The position numbers and the translations under genes were made by a program. The notes under the pieces are model-generated. The model saw only the letters and a list, made by a program, of their open reading frames with translations. It was not told the origin of the DNA and ran no database searches. 64,000 nt of DNA from Diacronema lutheri (taxonomy: Eukaryota > Haptophyta > Pavlovophyceae > Pavlovales > Pavlovaceae), in contig JAGTXO010000025.1 of the NCBI GenBank assembly GCA_019448385.1, positions 372,001-436,000 on the forward strand, given 5' to 3'. Shown here in pieces: positions 9,484-21,270 of the stretch. Each line of letters starts with the position of its first letter. The first letter of the stretch is position 1.

Positions 9484-12076
9484 ATGGCGACCGGACGGAG
9501 CGTGAGGCCCGTCGTCATCCTCGCGCTCGCGTGTGCGCGCGGCGCGCGCGATAGCGAGTGGGTCGACCCAGACACGCCTGCGGACGCGCGCGTGCGCGAC
9601 CACCGCGGCGTGCGCTACACGCTCGCCTTTTCCGACGAGTTTAACGTCGACGGCCGCACGTTCCGCGACGGCGACGACCCGGTGTGGACGGCGCTGAGCG
9701 GGTTGGTGACGTCCAACGAGCAGTACAACGCGTACAACGACACGCTCGCGACGACGAGTGGCGGTAAGCTACGTCTCAAGACGATCGCCGCCGACTGGGT
9801 CTCGCCGAGCGACCCGTCCGTCACGCGCACGTACCAGACGGCGATGCTGCAGTCGTGGAACAAGCTGTGCTTCACCGAGGGGCTCGTCGAGATCTCCGCC
9901 CAGATGCCCGGCCGGCACGACGTGGGCGGGCTCTGGCCCGCCTTTCGGCTCCTTGGTAATCTCGGCCGCGCCGCTTTCCCCGCCTCGATGGACGGCGTGT
10001 GGCCCTTCAGCTACCGGCAGTGCCCGGCACCGCCAACGCAGCGGTACGATGGCTGCGCAGGGCGGCAGGCGCGAGGCGCGCCCGAGATCAGCGTCGTCGA
10101 GGCGATGGGTGGCACGCTGGAGCTCGACTATGCGCAGCGCGTCGCCGACGGCGCGTGCGCGCCTCCGATGCCGCCGGTTGATGCGAATGCGCCGACGGCG
10201 CTCCGCCGACCGTACGCAAGCTCAACAATTGTCGTCGCGCCGGGCATGCCGGCGGGCGCGCGCGAGCGGCCCGTGGAGGGCTGTTTGCCCGCGGCGGGGC
10301 AATGGTACCCCGAGCTCTTTCCGTCCGCGGGCCGATACAATGCGTCGGACGACGCGCCGTACGGAACGGCACCTGCCGTGAGCCCCAATTGGCTGCGCTA
10401 CGGCCGACACGCTGCGGGCTATGATTCATACAACGGCGTCGGTTCTGAGGAGGCCAGCGGCGTGCAGGCGGACGCGCTCTCGGCCAACACGATGCTCAAC
10501 GCGAGTCACTTTGAGCGGCAGCACATTTACCAGGTCGAGTGGAGAGCAGGTGCCGACGGGTTCGTGCGATTTTCCCTCGATGGCGAGAAGCAGTTCCATG
10601 TCGGCGCGGCGACGCTCACGGCGAAGCGCGCCGTCACGTTCGACGATGGCCGGCAGGACGGCACGATGCTGCCGCGGCACGTGCCCGACGAGCCCATGTA
10701 CTTGATCCTCAACGTCGACCTCGCGCCGCGCTGGGGCTGGGAGTTTTGCCCGGCGGAGTGCGACTGCTGCTCCGACTGTCGGCTCAGCCGGTGCACGACG
10801 TGCATGCAGCGCGACGCGAGCGGGTTCGAGTACAACGCGCGCGAGTGGCTCGCCAAGCTGTGCGCGCAGTTGCCCGTCGAATACACGATCGACTACGTGC
10901 GCGTCTACCAGCGCGAAGGCGAGCATTCGATCGGGTGCGACCCGCCGCGCAGGCCGACGACCGAGTTCATTCTCGAGCAGCGCTCGCGCTACACGCCCGA
11001 AGGGAGCGACGAGCCGCTGCGCGCCGTGCTGCCCGGCGGCGCCAACTGCTCGGCCGCCAACGGCGCGCTGCCGTGCGGCCTGCACGGCGACTGCGTGAGC
11101 GTCGACGGAGCCGAGCAGCGCACGTGCCAATGTGCGCGCGGCTTTACGGGCCCGCGCTGCCTTGCGCGCGAGGCCGGCGCGGCGCTCGCCTGCTCGCGGC
11201 TGCCCAACGGCGCGCGGGCGCTGCCGGCGGATCAGGCGGGCGCGTGCGTCGCGCTCGCCTCGTCCACGTACGACGAGCTCGACGAGTTGATTGATTTGCA
11301 GTGCACGCTCGCCGCCGCGCGCGCGCCCAGCGGCGGCGCACGCGCGTCGAGCCACGTCGGCGTCGCGGCGGCCGCGTGCGCGGCTGTCGCCGCAAATGGC
11401 ACGCTGCGCAGGTGCTCGATCAGGCAGCGCGCGAACCACGTGCTCGCCGCGCTCGTCGCCGAGCGCGGCGAGTGCTGCACGCTCCTCGGCAGGACGGGCC
11501 AGTGCGCGCCCAAGGAGCCGCTGCCACGCCCGGTTGCCCTTTTCATGGTGCTCGTCGCATTCGCCCTAGCGTCCTCTCCGCTCGGCCGGCTCGGCAGCAG
11601 CGCTGGGCGCGCGAGCGCGGCGCGGCTCGTGCGCGCCGGCTTCAAGTTGCCCGCGCCCGTTCGCAAGGCCATGTCCGCTGTGGAGCGGCTGCTGCTGCAG
11701 CTCGGGCTTGCGTCGCCGCCGTCCGCAACGCCGCCGCCGCCGCGCCTGCCGCTGCGCGTGCGCGCGCGCGTCTTTGCGGAGCGGCTGCCCGGTCGGCTCG
11801 CCGCGCTGCGCGCCGCGCTGGTCGCGCTGCGCGCGCGGACGAGCGTGCGCGCGCTCATCGCCCGCGCGAGGCTGCTCGACATGTGGGCGCACGTCGTCGT
11901 CGTCCTCGCCGCGCTGTGCGAGCACGTGCTGCGGCGCGCGCGCGAGACGCGCGACGCGGCGGTGCGCTCGGCGCGGTCAACGCGGCGCAGATGCGTTCAC
12001 GCGTGCGTCGCGGCGCGCGTTTGTCCGTGGCGCCGGGGCGCACGCGACGGCGCGGCGGGCGAGGACGAGCGTACCA

Positions 12077-12118
<42 letters not shown>

Positions 12119-15100
12119 CGGGCAGACGTGAGGGTGCCCAGCGGCTTGACCGCGCAGGCCGTAGACGCGATCCGACCAAGCTCGGCCCGCCCGCCGTGCG
12201 CCCGTCGGCTGCGAGCGCGTCGGCTGATCGCAGGACGCGTGCGAGCCCGTCCGGCGGTTCAACCGATGACGCGGCAGGCGCGCACACGAGCGCGGCCCTG
12301 TCGGGCGGCGGAGCCTGCGTAGTGGCGCACGCGCCTGCGCATGCCGGAGCGCGAGCCGCGAGCGGCGCGGGCGTGCCCGCGGGTGAGGCTGAGGGTGCAC
12401 GCGCGGGCGTGGAGAATGCCGCGACGCGCACGCGCAGCGTGCCGGGTGCATCGCTCCCGCCCGTCGCGCCACGCCGGGCCGCGCAGCGCGGCGCGCCGTC
12501 GCTCGCCGACGGTGACGCCGACGACGACGAGGCGGGCGGCGGTCGCCGCGACGCGGACGCGGCGCTGGCAGCGGTGGGTCGAGCGAGCGAATCAGGCACG
12601 GTGGAGGTGGCGGCGAAGCCCGATGCCAGCAACGCGCGCGCGACGCCTGCGGTGCGTGCGGAGGTAACGGCGCCACTCGTAACGGCGCCACTCGCAGCTC
12701 AAGCCGCCGCGGCGGACGCACGTGCACCGCACGCCGACGGAACGGGCGCAGGCGGTGCCCGACAATCCGAATTGGCGCCCGCCGAGCGCGCAGCGTCGCT
12801 CGCGCGCGGGGCAGTGCACGGCGTGCTCGTCGACATGGGCGCGCATGCCGACGTGCTGACGGAGGCGGGCGCAGGCGTGCGGGCGGGTGTAGTGAATGTG
12901 CGCGTGGGGGCGAAGGTGGAGGCGGAGGCGGAGGCGGAGGCGGAGGCGGAGGACGCCATCAGCGCGGAGCCCGAGGCAGGTTTGGACACGGCGGACACGC
13001 CGGCAGACGACGCGCGCGCGGCAGACGGCGACGCGGCGGTGGCGGCGCCGGCGCTGGAGGATGGTGCACGCATGTCCGAGGCTGGAAGCAGCGTCCTTGC
13101 GCGCGAGCTGCAGCCCGCAAACGCTCACGGCGACGCGTCCGCGCCTGCGGCTGGGCCAGCGCGCGGCGCCGGCGCAAGGTCGCGCGCAGGCCCCAAGGGC
13201 AACGTGGCCGCTTTTCAATTCCCGCGGCTGCCCGTCGGCCGCACGCGCGCGCCGCGCGAGCGCGACGCGTCGCCCGAGGGCAGGGCGGCACGCTCGCTTA
13301 CCGCGCAATTCAATATGCCGTCGGCGCATGCGCGCGCGCCCGACGAGCCGCGCGGCACGGATGGGCGAGCGGGCGCCGAGCAGAGGCGTGTGAGCCGGCA
13401 CGTGTCGTCCAATGCATCGAGCCGGCAGGGCTCGCGACTGCCCGTTGGCGCGTTCCTTCGGCGCAGCGCATCCAAGCCGGCCATCGACAAGACGCCCGAG
13501 GCCGAGTTGCTCCGGCCAAGCGAGCGGCGTGTGCGCGTCGCATCGTCGTCGCTCGCGCACGTGCGCGCGCTCTTCGCGCGGTGCGAGCGCGAGTTCGGAT
13601 TCCAGCCGGACTCGGTGCGCGCGCAGCAGGAGCATTTGGTGCAGCTGTGGGAGAACCAGACGGCGGGCTGCGGCGACGAGATCGTCGGCGCGTCGCAGCT
13701 GCACGACACGATGTTCGAGAGCTTTGAGCGCTGGCTCGACGTGTCGGCTGGCCTCTTCTCGTACGAGCGCCGTCGGCAGGTCGTCTTCGTCTCGTACCGC
13801 ATGCCCACGCACGAGCAGCGGCTGCGCGAGATGGCGCTCTACCTGTGCCTCTGGGCCGAGGCGAGCAACGTGCGGTTCTGCCCCGAGATCGTCTGCTTCC
13901 TCTTCGAGTGCGCGCGCAAGCATTTCGTCGCGCCCGACGCCGCAGAATCGGGCGGCGAGGGCGGCGAAGAGGACGGGCAGGACGATGAGGCGGCCCAGCG
14001 GCAGCCTTGGGCGCAGCCTGGCAGCTACCTGCGCGACTACGTGCAGCCGCTCTACCGGTACATCTTCGCCCTCGGCTTCACCTCGCTCGGCAAGGACGGG
14101 ATGCCCGCCGTTCGCACGCTCAGGCCGGGCGAGGTGCGCGCAAACTACGACGACCTCAACGAGATGTTCTGGACGCCCGCGCGGATCGGCGCGATCGTTA
14201 CGGCGGACGGCACGCCCGTGCTCGAGTACGCCGCGCACCTGCGCTGGAGCGCGCTCGGCCGCGTCGACTGGGTCGCGAGCCTGCGCGGCGCAAAGCGCCA
14301 CCTCGAGATCCACACGTGGCACTGCGTCTTTGCCTCGTACGCGCGCGTCGCCATCTTCCACGCGGCGGCCTTCTACGCGATGATGGTCGTCGCGCACCAT
14401 CTGTACGCCGTCGAGTCGTGGTTGCGCCCCGGCGCGACCGCGCTCGTTCACGGTGGCCTGCTCGTGCCCGCGCTGACGCAGCTCGCAGCCGACCTGTGCC
14501 GGCTGCGCATCAAGCCGAGCGCGACGCTGCTCGGCACGCTGCTCGACGCCGACCGCTCGTTGCCGACGCTGCTCCAGCTCGGGCTGTACGTGGGTGTGAC
14601 GATGCTGCCGAGCAACGAGGTGCTCGTCATCCTCTTCTACACGACCTCGGCGCTCGTTGTGTTCAAGGCGGTCCTCACGCCTCGCACGTTCCGCCGGCGG
14701 ATGGTCGAGTTTGACGCCAACATCTTCGAGCCGCGCGGCACGGCGCTGCCGCTGCTTCTCTTTTGGCTGATGGTGCTCGGCTGCAAGTGCGCGGCGGAGG
14801 GGCACGTCCTCTTCCGCAAGCTCGTGCAGTCGTCAGACCGGCTTGAGCAGCTGCTGCCACTTCGCGCGCTGATCGACCTCGGCCTCGCGTCCGAGCTCGT
14901 CTCGACGACCGAGCTGAGCGCGCGCGTCTTCCAGCAGGCGCTGCTCTGGGCGGTCGCATTGTGCGTCTTCTGCTCGTCTACCTACCTCTGGTACATTGTC
15001 GGCGTGACGGTGGTGGGCACTGGCCGTGGCATCTACATGCGCTACGTTGCAAAGCCCGCCAACGCCGCCGCGATCGACGGCGTGCGCATGCGCGCGATGA

Positions 15101-18100
15101 GCGACATGCCTGCGGCGGCGGTCTCGCAGATGTTTGGGATGGACGACGCCGTGCGCGACGGCGTGCTGCGTGAGCTTGTCAGGCCGCTCAACCCGGCGCT
15201 CGAGCGGCAGTGGGCGTCGCTGTGGAACGCGGTCTGCGAGTCGATGCGCTCCACCGATCTGCTCACGAACGTCGAGCTCGCCAGCGTGACGTATCGCCTC
15301 GCGGCGGCGGGCGACGCGATGCCGACACCCGCCGCCGAGCTGGCCGGCTTCGTCCGCCCGCGCATCTTTGAGCCGCCGCAAGAGGCGATGCCGCTGCGCG
15401 CGCCGCTGCCGCAGTCGGGGGAGTTTCGTCGCCGCCTCTTCTTCCTCGCGCAGACGCTCAAGATGAAGATGCCGCGGCCGACGACGGTCGAGGCGATGCC
15501 CTCCTTCTCGGTCCTCATCCCCCATTTCGCCGAGCCGATCGTCACGACCGACGCCGAGCTCTTTGCGCGCGTCGCGCGCTCGTCGGTCGCTTCGGCAGAG
15601 GCCGGGTTGTCCAAGGACGCGCCCGCGCCGCTGATCGCGCTGCTGATGGAGTACTTTGCGGACGACCTCCGCCGCTTCCACGAGCGGCTCGGGCAGGAGC
15701 ATTGGGCGAAGCTCTGGGAGGCGGTCGCGGACAAGCTCGCGGCGCAGGGCGAGGCGAGTGCGGCCGCGCTCGCGCGCCGGCAGAGCGGCTCGAGGGCCGA
15801 CGTGCTCAACGTGAACGCGCTCAGGCGCAAGGTGGGCTGGAGCCGCGCAATGGTTAATGCGGCCGTCGCGGGCGCGCGCGAGCAGGCGCTGCTGCTGCCG
15901 CTGCGCAAGTGGGCTTCGCTCCGGCTGCAGACACTCTACCGGACTGTGCACGGCATGATGCATTACGAGCAGGCGTTGCACCTGCTGCTGCAGGTGCAGG
16001 CGCCGCACCTCTCGGCCGCGCGCCGCGATCAGATCGTCGGCGCAAAGTTCCAGTGCGTCGTCGCCCTGCAGCGCTACGCAAAATTCGACGACGAGCAGCT
16101 GCGCGCGACGGAGGACATGCTGCGCGAGTTCCCGAGGCTCGAGATCGCCTACGTTGACGAGGTGCTCGATCCGTCCGTGCCGGGCGGCGTGCGCTTCTTC
16201 TCGTGCCTCATCGACGGCACGTGCCCCACAACGCGCGACAGGCGGCGCGTGCCGCGCGCGCGCGTCGAGCTGCCCGGCCACCCAATACTGGGCGACGGCA
16301 AGGGTGCGCGCGCCAGCCGGCACGACCGCGCGCGCCGCGTCATCTCGTGCCGCTGCGCGCGGCTCGCCTTTTGATCCGCTGCGCGCCGGAGCGCCTCGTC
16401 CACGCGCGCACGCGCGCGAGCGCAGGCGACAATCAGAACCACGCACTGCCGTTCGTGCGAGGCCGGCTGCTGCAGACGATCGACTCCAACCAAGAGGCGT
16501 ACCTCGAGGAGGCGCTCAAGATCTGCAACGCGCTCGCCGAGTTTGCCGTCGATCCGGCAGGCTCGCGCGAGCGCGTGACGATCGTCGGCTTCCGCGAGCA
16601 CGTCTACTCGGCGCTCGGCGCGGTCGCAACATTCGCCGCGTCGTCCGAGTTCGTGTTTGGCACACTCTTGCAGCGCACGATGGACAGGCCTCTGCTCTCG
16701 CGCCAGCATTGTGCGCCGCGGTCGCGGCCGTGTGCCGCGCGCCCTCGCACCGCTCGCAACGACGTCGGTCACTTCGCGCGTCCGCTGACTTTGCGCGCCG
16801 CGCGACATCGCCCGCTGCGCCGCCGCGCAGACGGGCATCCGGACATCATGGAGAAGTTTGCGATGGTCTCGCAGGGCGGCATCTCCAAGGCGACCAAGGG
16901 CCTCAACTTGAGCGAAGGTGCGGCGCCTCCCAAGGGCTCGACAAGCGTTGCCCATGCGCCCGTTCGGTGCCCTCAACGCGCGCGCAGCACCGACCACGCT
17001 GCGCCGCCGCCGCGCCGCCGCTGCGCCGCCGCCGCCGCGCGCAGACGTGTTTGCGGGCTTCGACCTGACGCTGCGCGGCGGCAACGTGATCCACCGCGAG
17101 TATTTGCAGGTGGGCAAGGGGCGCGAGATGATGTTTATCCCGCACATGCAGTTCATCTCGAAGCTGGCGCGAGGCTCAGCCGAGGTGACAATGACACGGC
17201 AGTCGTATCGGCTCGGCACGCGCCTCACATTCAGCCGACTGCTCGGCTTCTTCTATGGGCACGTTGGCCACTACCTCACGCCGGTCATGATGGAGCTCAC
17301 GACGTGGATGATCGTCTTCTCCCTCATGTACTTCACCCTCTGCGACGCGCGCTTCAAGAATGGGCTCGCTGCCGCCGTCCGTGCGCGGGCCGCTACGGCA
17401 GCTGGGCCAACTGGCGAGCTGCCTGATTCGTATGCATCGATCGCGGCCGACCTCGTCGACTCGCAGTTTGGCCCACTCGCGGTGCTCTTCATCACTGCGC
17501 AGGCGGTGCCTCTGCTGTTCGAGACAACCCTCAACCGCGGCTTTGGCGCGGGGCTTTGGGCGCTCGTGCTCCAGTTCGTCTCGCTCTCAAGCCTCTTCTT
17601 TGCCTTCCAATCGCAGCTCACCGGCTTCTACTTTCGGCAGGAGCTCTCGGCCGGCGGCGCAGCGTACGTCGGGACGGGGCGCGGGATGGCAAGCACGCGC
17701 GCGAGCTTTGATCTGCTCTACCGCACGTTCAGTCAGCCGTGCATCGTGCCGGGCGCCGAGGTCGGGTTGATGCTCGCCGTCGTCGTGCTCGCCGCGCCGG
17801 CGCGGCTGCCAGCGGTCGGCTTTTGGGTCGGGATGGCGCTCGTCTTGGCGTCGTGGATCTTCTCGCCCTTCATCTTCAACCCACACCACTTCTCGCTTAC
17901 AAAGATCTTGCGCGTGGACCTGTGCGACTGGGCGCGCTGGGTCGTCCAAGATGGCCGGCACGGCTGGGCGCACTGGAGGCAGCAGGCGCTGCTCGACATG
18001 TCGTCGCGCCGCTGGTGGAGCTTTGCGTACCCGGGACGGCGCGTGCTCGCCGCCTTCGTTCTGCTCTGCCTCCTCAACGACGTCGAGCAGCGGCCGTACC

Positions 18101-19362
18101 GGTACGACGTGCTCGAGCTCGCGCTCATCGCCGTGCCCGTCCTGCCGATTGCTCTCGCCGCGCTCGTCACCGTGCCTCTCCGGATGATCGGCAAGCGGCT
18201 CGACGAGCGCGCCGCTCGAGAAGCGGCGTGCGCTCGTGCGGCCGAGCTGCCGCCACCGTCGCCGCCGCAGCCGCTCGTCACCGTGCCTTTGAGCCGGAGC
18301 GCCGTGTTTGCGTGGGTCGTCCCGGCCCTCGCGATTGCGCTGGTCGGGTGGCACACCGTTGAGCTGTGGGTGCACGCCCGGTTCGGCGCGTTTGTCTTCG
18401 CCTTTGGCGTCGGTGGCTCGCATGCACCACTCCGCTTCGACGAGCTGCTCGTGGTCGCCACGGCAAAGTACTTCTCGCTGCACGTCGGCATGTCCTTCCT
18501 CGCCTTCTTGTTACCCGCGCGCGGGGCGGCCGGCGACGCGGTCGGCGGCGTTGGTGCGGCGGATGGTGGCTTGCTGCGCGACGCGCCTGGCGACGCGCGG
18601 CGGTTGTGGCACAGCCTTGTATCGGACACCGTTCTCGCATACTGGCTGGTCGCTGACGCCGCGGTGATGCTCCTCGTGCTGGCGCCGCTGCTGGTGCTCT
18701 CGCTGCTGCCCGGGATGAAGACCGCGCACACCCTGCTGCTGCTTCGCGCCATGCCGTCGCCTGACGTGATGCGCAAAGTCGAGCTTCTCACCGCGCCAAG
18801 GCGAAAGGTGCACGAGACCGTCGGAGGCTTGATGATTGACGCGCGCTCGCGCGCGCACACCATCGCCGTGGACGCGCGCTCCAAGGCGCAGAGCCTGGGA
18901 GCCGACGCAATCTCGCGCGCACACAGCGCACGGCACAACGCGCGCGAAACAGTCTCGAGCCGCATGCGCTCGAGCCCAAGCCCGCCGGCTACGCACGACG
19001 CGTCGCGCACCGTCAGTGTGTCCCAACTGGCGCATGACCGCTCGGCGCGCAGCGTGTCGACGCATGGCGTGCGCGGCTCGCCAGCGCAGCAGGCGCAACG
19101 GCACACGGGGTGCTCGCCCGAGCGGCGTGCATCGACGCCGACTTCGACGGGGGTCGTGCGTGGGCAGAGCGCGGTCACGGGTCTGGCGCAGCGTATGCGC
19201 ACGCTGAGCATCCGAAGAACGCCCTCGCTCGCCTCTTCCATGACGACGCGCAGCGCGTGCGCGCCGGCGCGCGCCGCGTGCGCGCGGGCGGCGGGCGAAG
19301 GCGACGTCGTGAGCGCCGCGCAGGCCGCTGCGCCACCTGCGTCGGCCTCGGTCGTCCAGTGA
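9484..19362 (+). CDS. GH16 (KRE6/SKN1-like)-callose synthase fusion, copy 1
   Basis: Four exons (9484-16303, 16426-16710, 16831-16917, 17045-19362), all GT-AG with GTGCGC/GTGCGG donors, give 3,169 residues. The splices restore conserved callose synthase text: GDGKG-DNQNH, RQHY-GHPDIM and LSE-DVFAGF. Order: signal sequence; GH16 KRE6/SKN1-like domain (about 45-480; SDEF at 50); EGF-like module (about 531-560); membrane segment (about 683-699); Ala/Arg low-complexity linker to about 1365 with DG and EA repeats; FKS1 N-terminal domain (about 1371-1485, GFQPDSVRAQQEHLVQLW); membrane segments; glucan synthase domain from about 1975; and about nine C-terminal membrane helices. Expected to make beta-1,3-glucan from UDP-glucose at a membrane. 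The GH16 ExDxxE catalytic motif reads E201-I-S-V-V-E206, so its central Asp is lost and hydrolase or transferase activity is doubtful. Confidence 0.9.
9505..9945 (+). repeat. Near-identical inverted block 1 (GH16 N-terminal half)
   Basis: 441 bp that pair without gaps with the reverse complement of 28990-29430 and differ at only a few positions. Identity ends abruptly after GCCCGCCTTT, where the two genes encode different residues (RLLGN against WMMGN). Confidence 0.9.
10471..11058 (+). repeat. Near-identical inverted block 2 (GH16 C-terminal half)
   Basis: 588 bp that pair without gaps with the reverse complement of 27862-28449; I saw two substitutions in the parts compared. Sequence on both sides is strongly diverged. 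Confidence 0.9.
13600..13849 (+). repeat. Near-identical inverted block 3 (FKS1 N-terminal domain)
   Basis: About 250 bp matching the reverse complement of about 26544-26793, with a small cluster of differences around the IVGAS/LLGAS codons. A further block of about 100 bp (around 14500-14590) matches about 25640-25735. Confidence 0.8.
15564..16060 (+). repeat. Near-identical inverted block 4 (glucan synthase core)
   Basis: About 497 bp that pair without gaps with the reverse complement of 24063-24559; only scattered substitutions were seen. It covers the stretch ASAEAGLSKDAPAPLIALLM to HLSAARRDQIV. Confidence 0.85.
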
Positions 19363-19392
19363 CCACTCACAGGTCCAAAATTGTGATGGAGT

Positions 19393-19420
19393 GATGACTG
19401 ATTGAGTCAAATCAGTCATC
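19393..19420. other. Perfect 11-bp hairpin with 6-nt loop
   Basis: GATGACTGATT, loop GAGTCA, AATCAGTCATC. It lies 31 bp after the stop of glucan synthase copy 1 and 17 bp before the next ATG, in unusually AT-rich sequence. It could be an mRNA 3'-end element or a dyad for a bZIP-type factor (TGACT/AGTCA half sites). Confidence 0.7.
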
Positions 19421-19436
19421 TCAGGGATCACGCACG

Positions 19437-21173
19437 ATGGAGGAGCACGTGCCGCTCTCGGACCAGAACGCGTCCGTTCAGGACGCGCTCAGGCTGTGCG
19501 CCTCGGCGGGGGACGAGGAGCGGTTCGTCGGCCTGGTCCTGACGGCGCGTGTCCTTCCTTTCCATGCGCAGCCCGACGCCCTTCTCCGCCGCGCCCTCGA
19601 CAGCTGCGGGTTTGTATTTGCCGAGCGGATGCTCCGCACGCCACCAGACTCGGGCGCGTCCGCGCACGCGCTCCGGCCGCTCGCGCTCAAGCTGCTCGCG
19701 CAGCGCGCACGCGCTGGGTCACTTGGCACGCGACGCGGGCCCCAGCTCGCCGCGCTCGCTCTCGACGCTTTTGACGCCGAGACACGCGGAGGCCGAAAGC
19801 GCGGCGCCGATGCGCCGCGCGAAGCCGCGCCAGACGATACGGCTGCCGAGGCCGCCACGGACGGGTTGCAGCTTGCGTGCGCGCTCGCGAGTGACAGCGC
19901 ATACGCATCTGACATCCTGCGCGTCGCTGCCGCGTCGCCCACGCTCGCGGCCCTTCTGGCTCCGCCGCTCGAGGCCGAACGCGTCGACGGCGCATGCGCG
20001 CTCGTCGGCGCGCTCTGCCACGGATTGCGGGCGTATGAGCAGCACGGTGCGCACGCCGGCGCGCGCAACGTTGCGCACACCGCCGAGCTCGCCGACGCGA
20101 TGCATTCTGTTGCGCGCGCGCTCACGCGGGCGGCCGGGTCGGCCGCCAGCGCTCGCGCGGAGCCGTGCGCGCCGCATGGGGACCCTCTATGCTTTCGGCT
20201 CGTGAGCGCGCTTTCGCAGTGGTTTGAGCTTCCCGCCGCGCTGTGGGCGTGCGGCGACGCGCCGCGCGACGCGCCAACGCCCGTTGCCGTTGCCACCGGC
20301 CTGCCCGACCTGCCGCCCGCTCATTGGCTCGGCTCGCTTCGATGTCTCCTCGGCCGGCACTTGGCCACGCGGCTGCCTCCACGCGCGCGCGCGGAGGCGC
20401 TCGGGCTCTGCTCCGCGGCGCTCGGGCTCTTTGGCTGCGCGTGGGTTGTAGTGCAGCCCGGCGATGAGCCGCTGGGCGCGCCGAGCGCATCCGCGCGCGC
20501 GCCGCCGCCGGCGATGGACGCGGGCGCAGCCGGCGCGCGCGGCGAGGCCGAGAAGGCGCAGATGGCGCCGATGGCGGCCGGCACCCTCGCCAACTTGATG
20601 GTGCAGCTGAGCGCGGTGGAGCTCGCGATGGCGCTGCGCACGGGTGGGGAGGGCGACGGGGCGCACGCACGCGCCCCGTCCACCGCGCACTCCACCGAGC
20701 TGCACGACGACGACGACGACGACGGGCTGCGGCAGCGCGTGCGTGCGGTGCTCGCCTGCGCCACCATCGTCGAGACGTGCCTGGTCGAGCTGCACGCCGA
20801 CGTGGCCGATGGCGACTCGGACGGCGGCGCGGACGCGGACGCATCGCCGGCTGACCGACCGCGCTGGGCGCACGCGTTCGACGACGCGAGCCTGCTGGCG
20901 ATCCACCGCGCCGTGCTCGGCGTCGTCGAGACCGCCGCGCAGTTTGCCGAGGACCTGCGCGAGCAGGCGCGCGGCGCGCGCGAGCGCGCCGCGCACCCGC
21001 TCGCACCCGTCGCGGCGCGGCTTCTCGCCGTGTGGCTCGTGCAGCCGAGCGCGCCCCACTCTACCGAACTGCACGCGCGCGTGCGCAACGTCGCAGAGTC
21101 GCTCGTCACGGCCGCGAGCGGGGGCGATGGCGGCGCGACTCCGTGGGCCGCGGCGCTCGCAACGTCAGTCTGA
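19437..21173 (+). CDS. Neurochondrin-like alpha-helical protein
   Basis: Intronless, 578 residues, all-helical and rich in Ala/Leu. Segments such as HWLGSLRCLLGRHLATRLPP, RVRAVLACATIVETCLVELH and PVAARLLAVWLVQP resemble the repeat layout of neurochondrin (a cytosolic armadillo-like protein conserved in animals, plants and algae); this is by-eye resemblance only. An Asp6 run (about residue 422) and Asp-rich linker break the helical core. The gene sits between the two inverted glucan synthase genes, reading the same way as copy 1, and ends 97 bp from the convergent stop of copy 2. No targeting or membrane segment is evident. Confidence 0.55.
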   Translation: MEEHVPLSDQNASVQDALRLCASAGDEERFVGLVLTARVLPFHAQPDALLRRALDSCGFVFAERMLRTPPDSGASAHALRPLALKLLAQRARAGSLGTRRGPQLAALALDAFDAETRGGRKRGADAPREAAPDDTAAEAATDGLQLACALASDSAYASDILRVAAASPTLAALLAPPLEAERVDGACALVGALCHGLRAYEQHGAHAGARNVAHTAELADAMHSVARALTRAAGSAASARAEPCAPHGDPLCFRLVSALSQWFELPAALWACGDAPRDAPTPVAVATGLPDLPPAHWLGSLRCLLGRHLATRLPPRARAEALGLCSAALGLFGCAWVVVQPGDEPLGAPSASARAPPPAMDAGAAGARGEAEKAQMAPMAAGTLANLMVQLSAVELAMALRTGGEGDGAHARAPSTAHSTELHDDDDDDGLRQRVRAVLACATIVETCLVELHADVADGDSDGGADADASPADRPRWAHAFDDASLLAIHRAVLGVVETAAQFAEDLREQARGARERAAHPLAPVAARLLAVWLVQPSAPHSTELHARVRNVAESLVTAASGGDGGATPWAAALATSV

Positions 21174-21270
21174 GGCGAATGGCCGTGCGGGCCAGCGAAT
21201 GCAAGTGGCGCGAGTGACGCTGTGACCGAGAGAGGCCTCGTGCCAGCACCTTGTCCACAGGCTCGTAGGA

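Noticed and set aside
12592-14805. 737-residue minus-strand open frame
   Set aside because: Antisense of the linker and FKS1 domain of glucan synthase copy 1.
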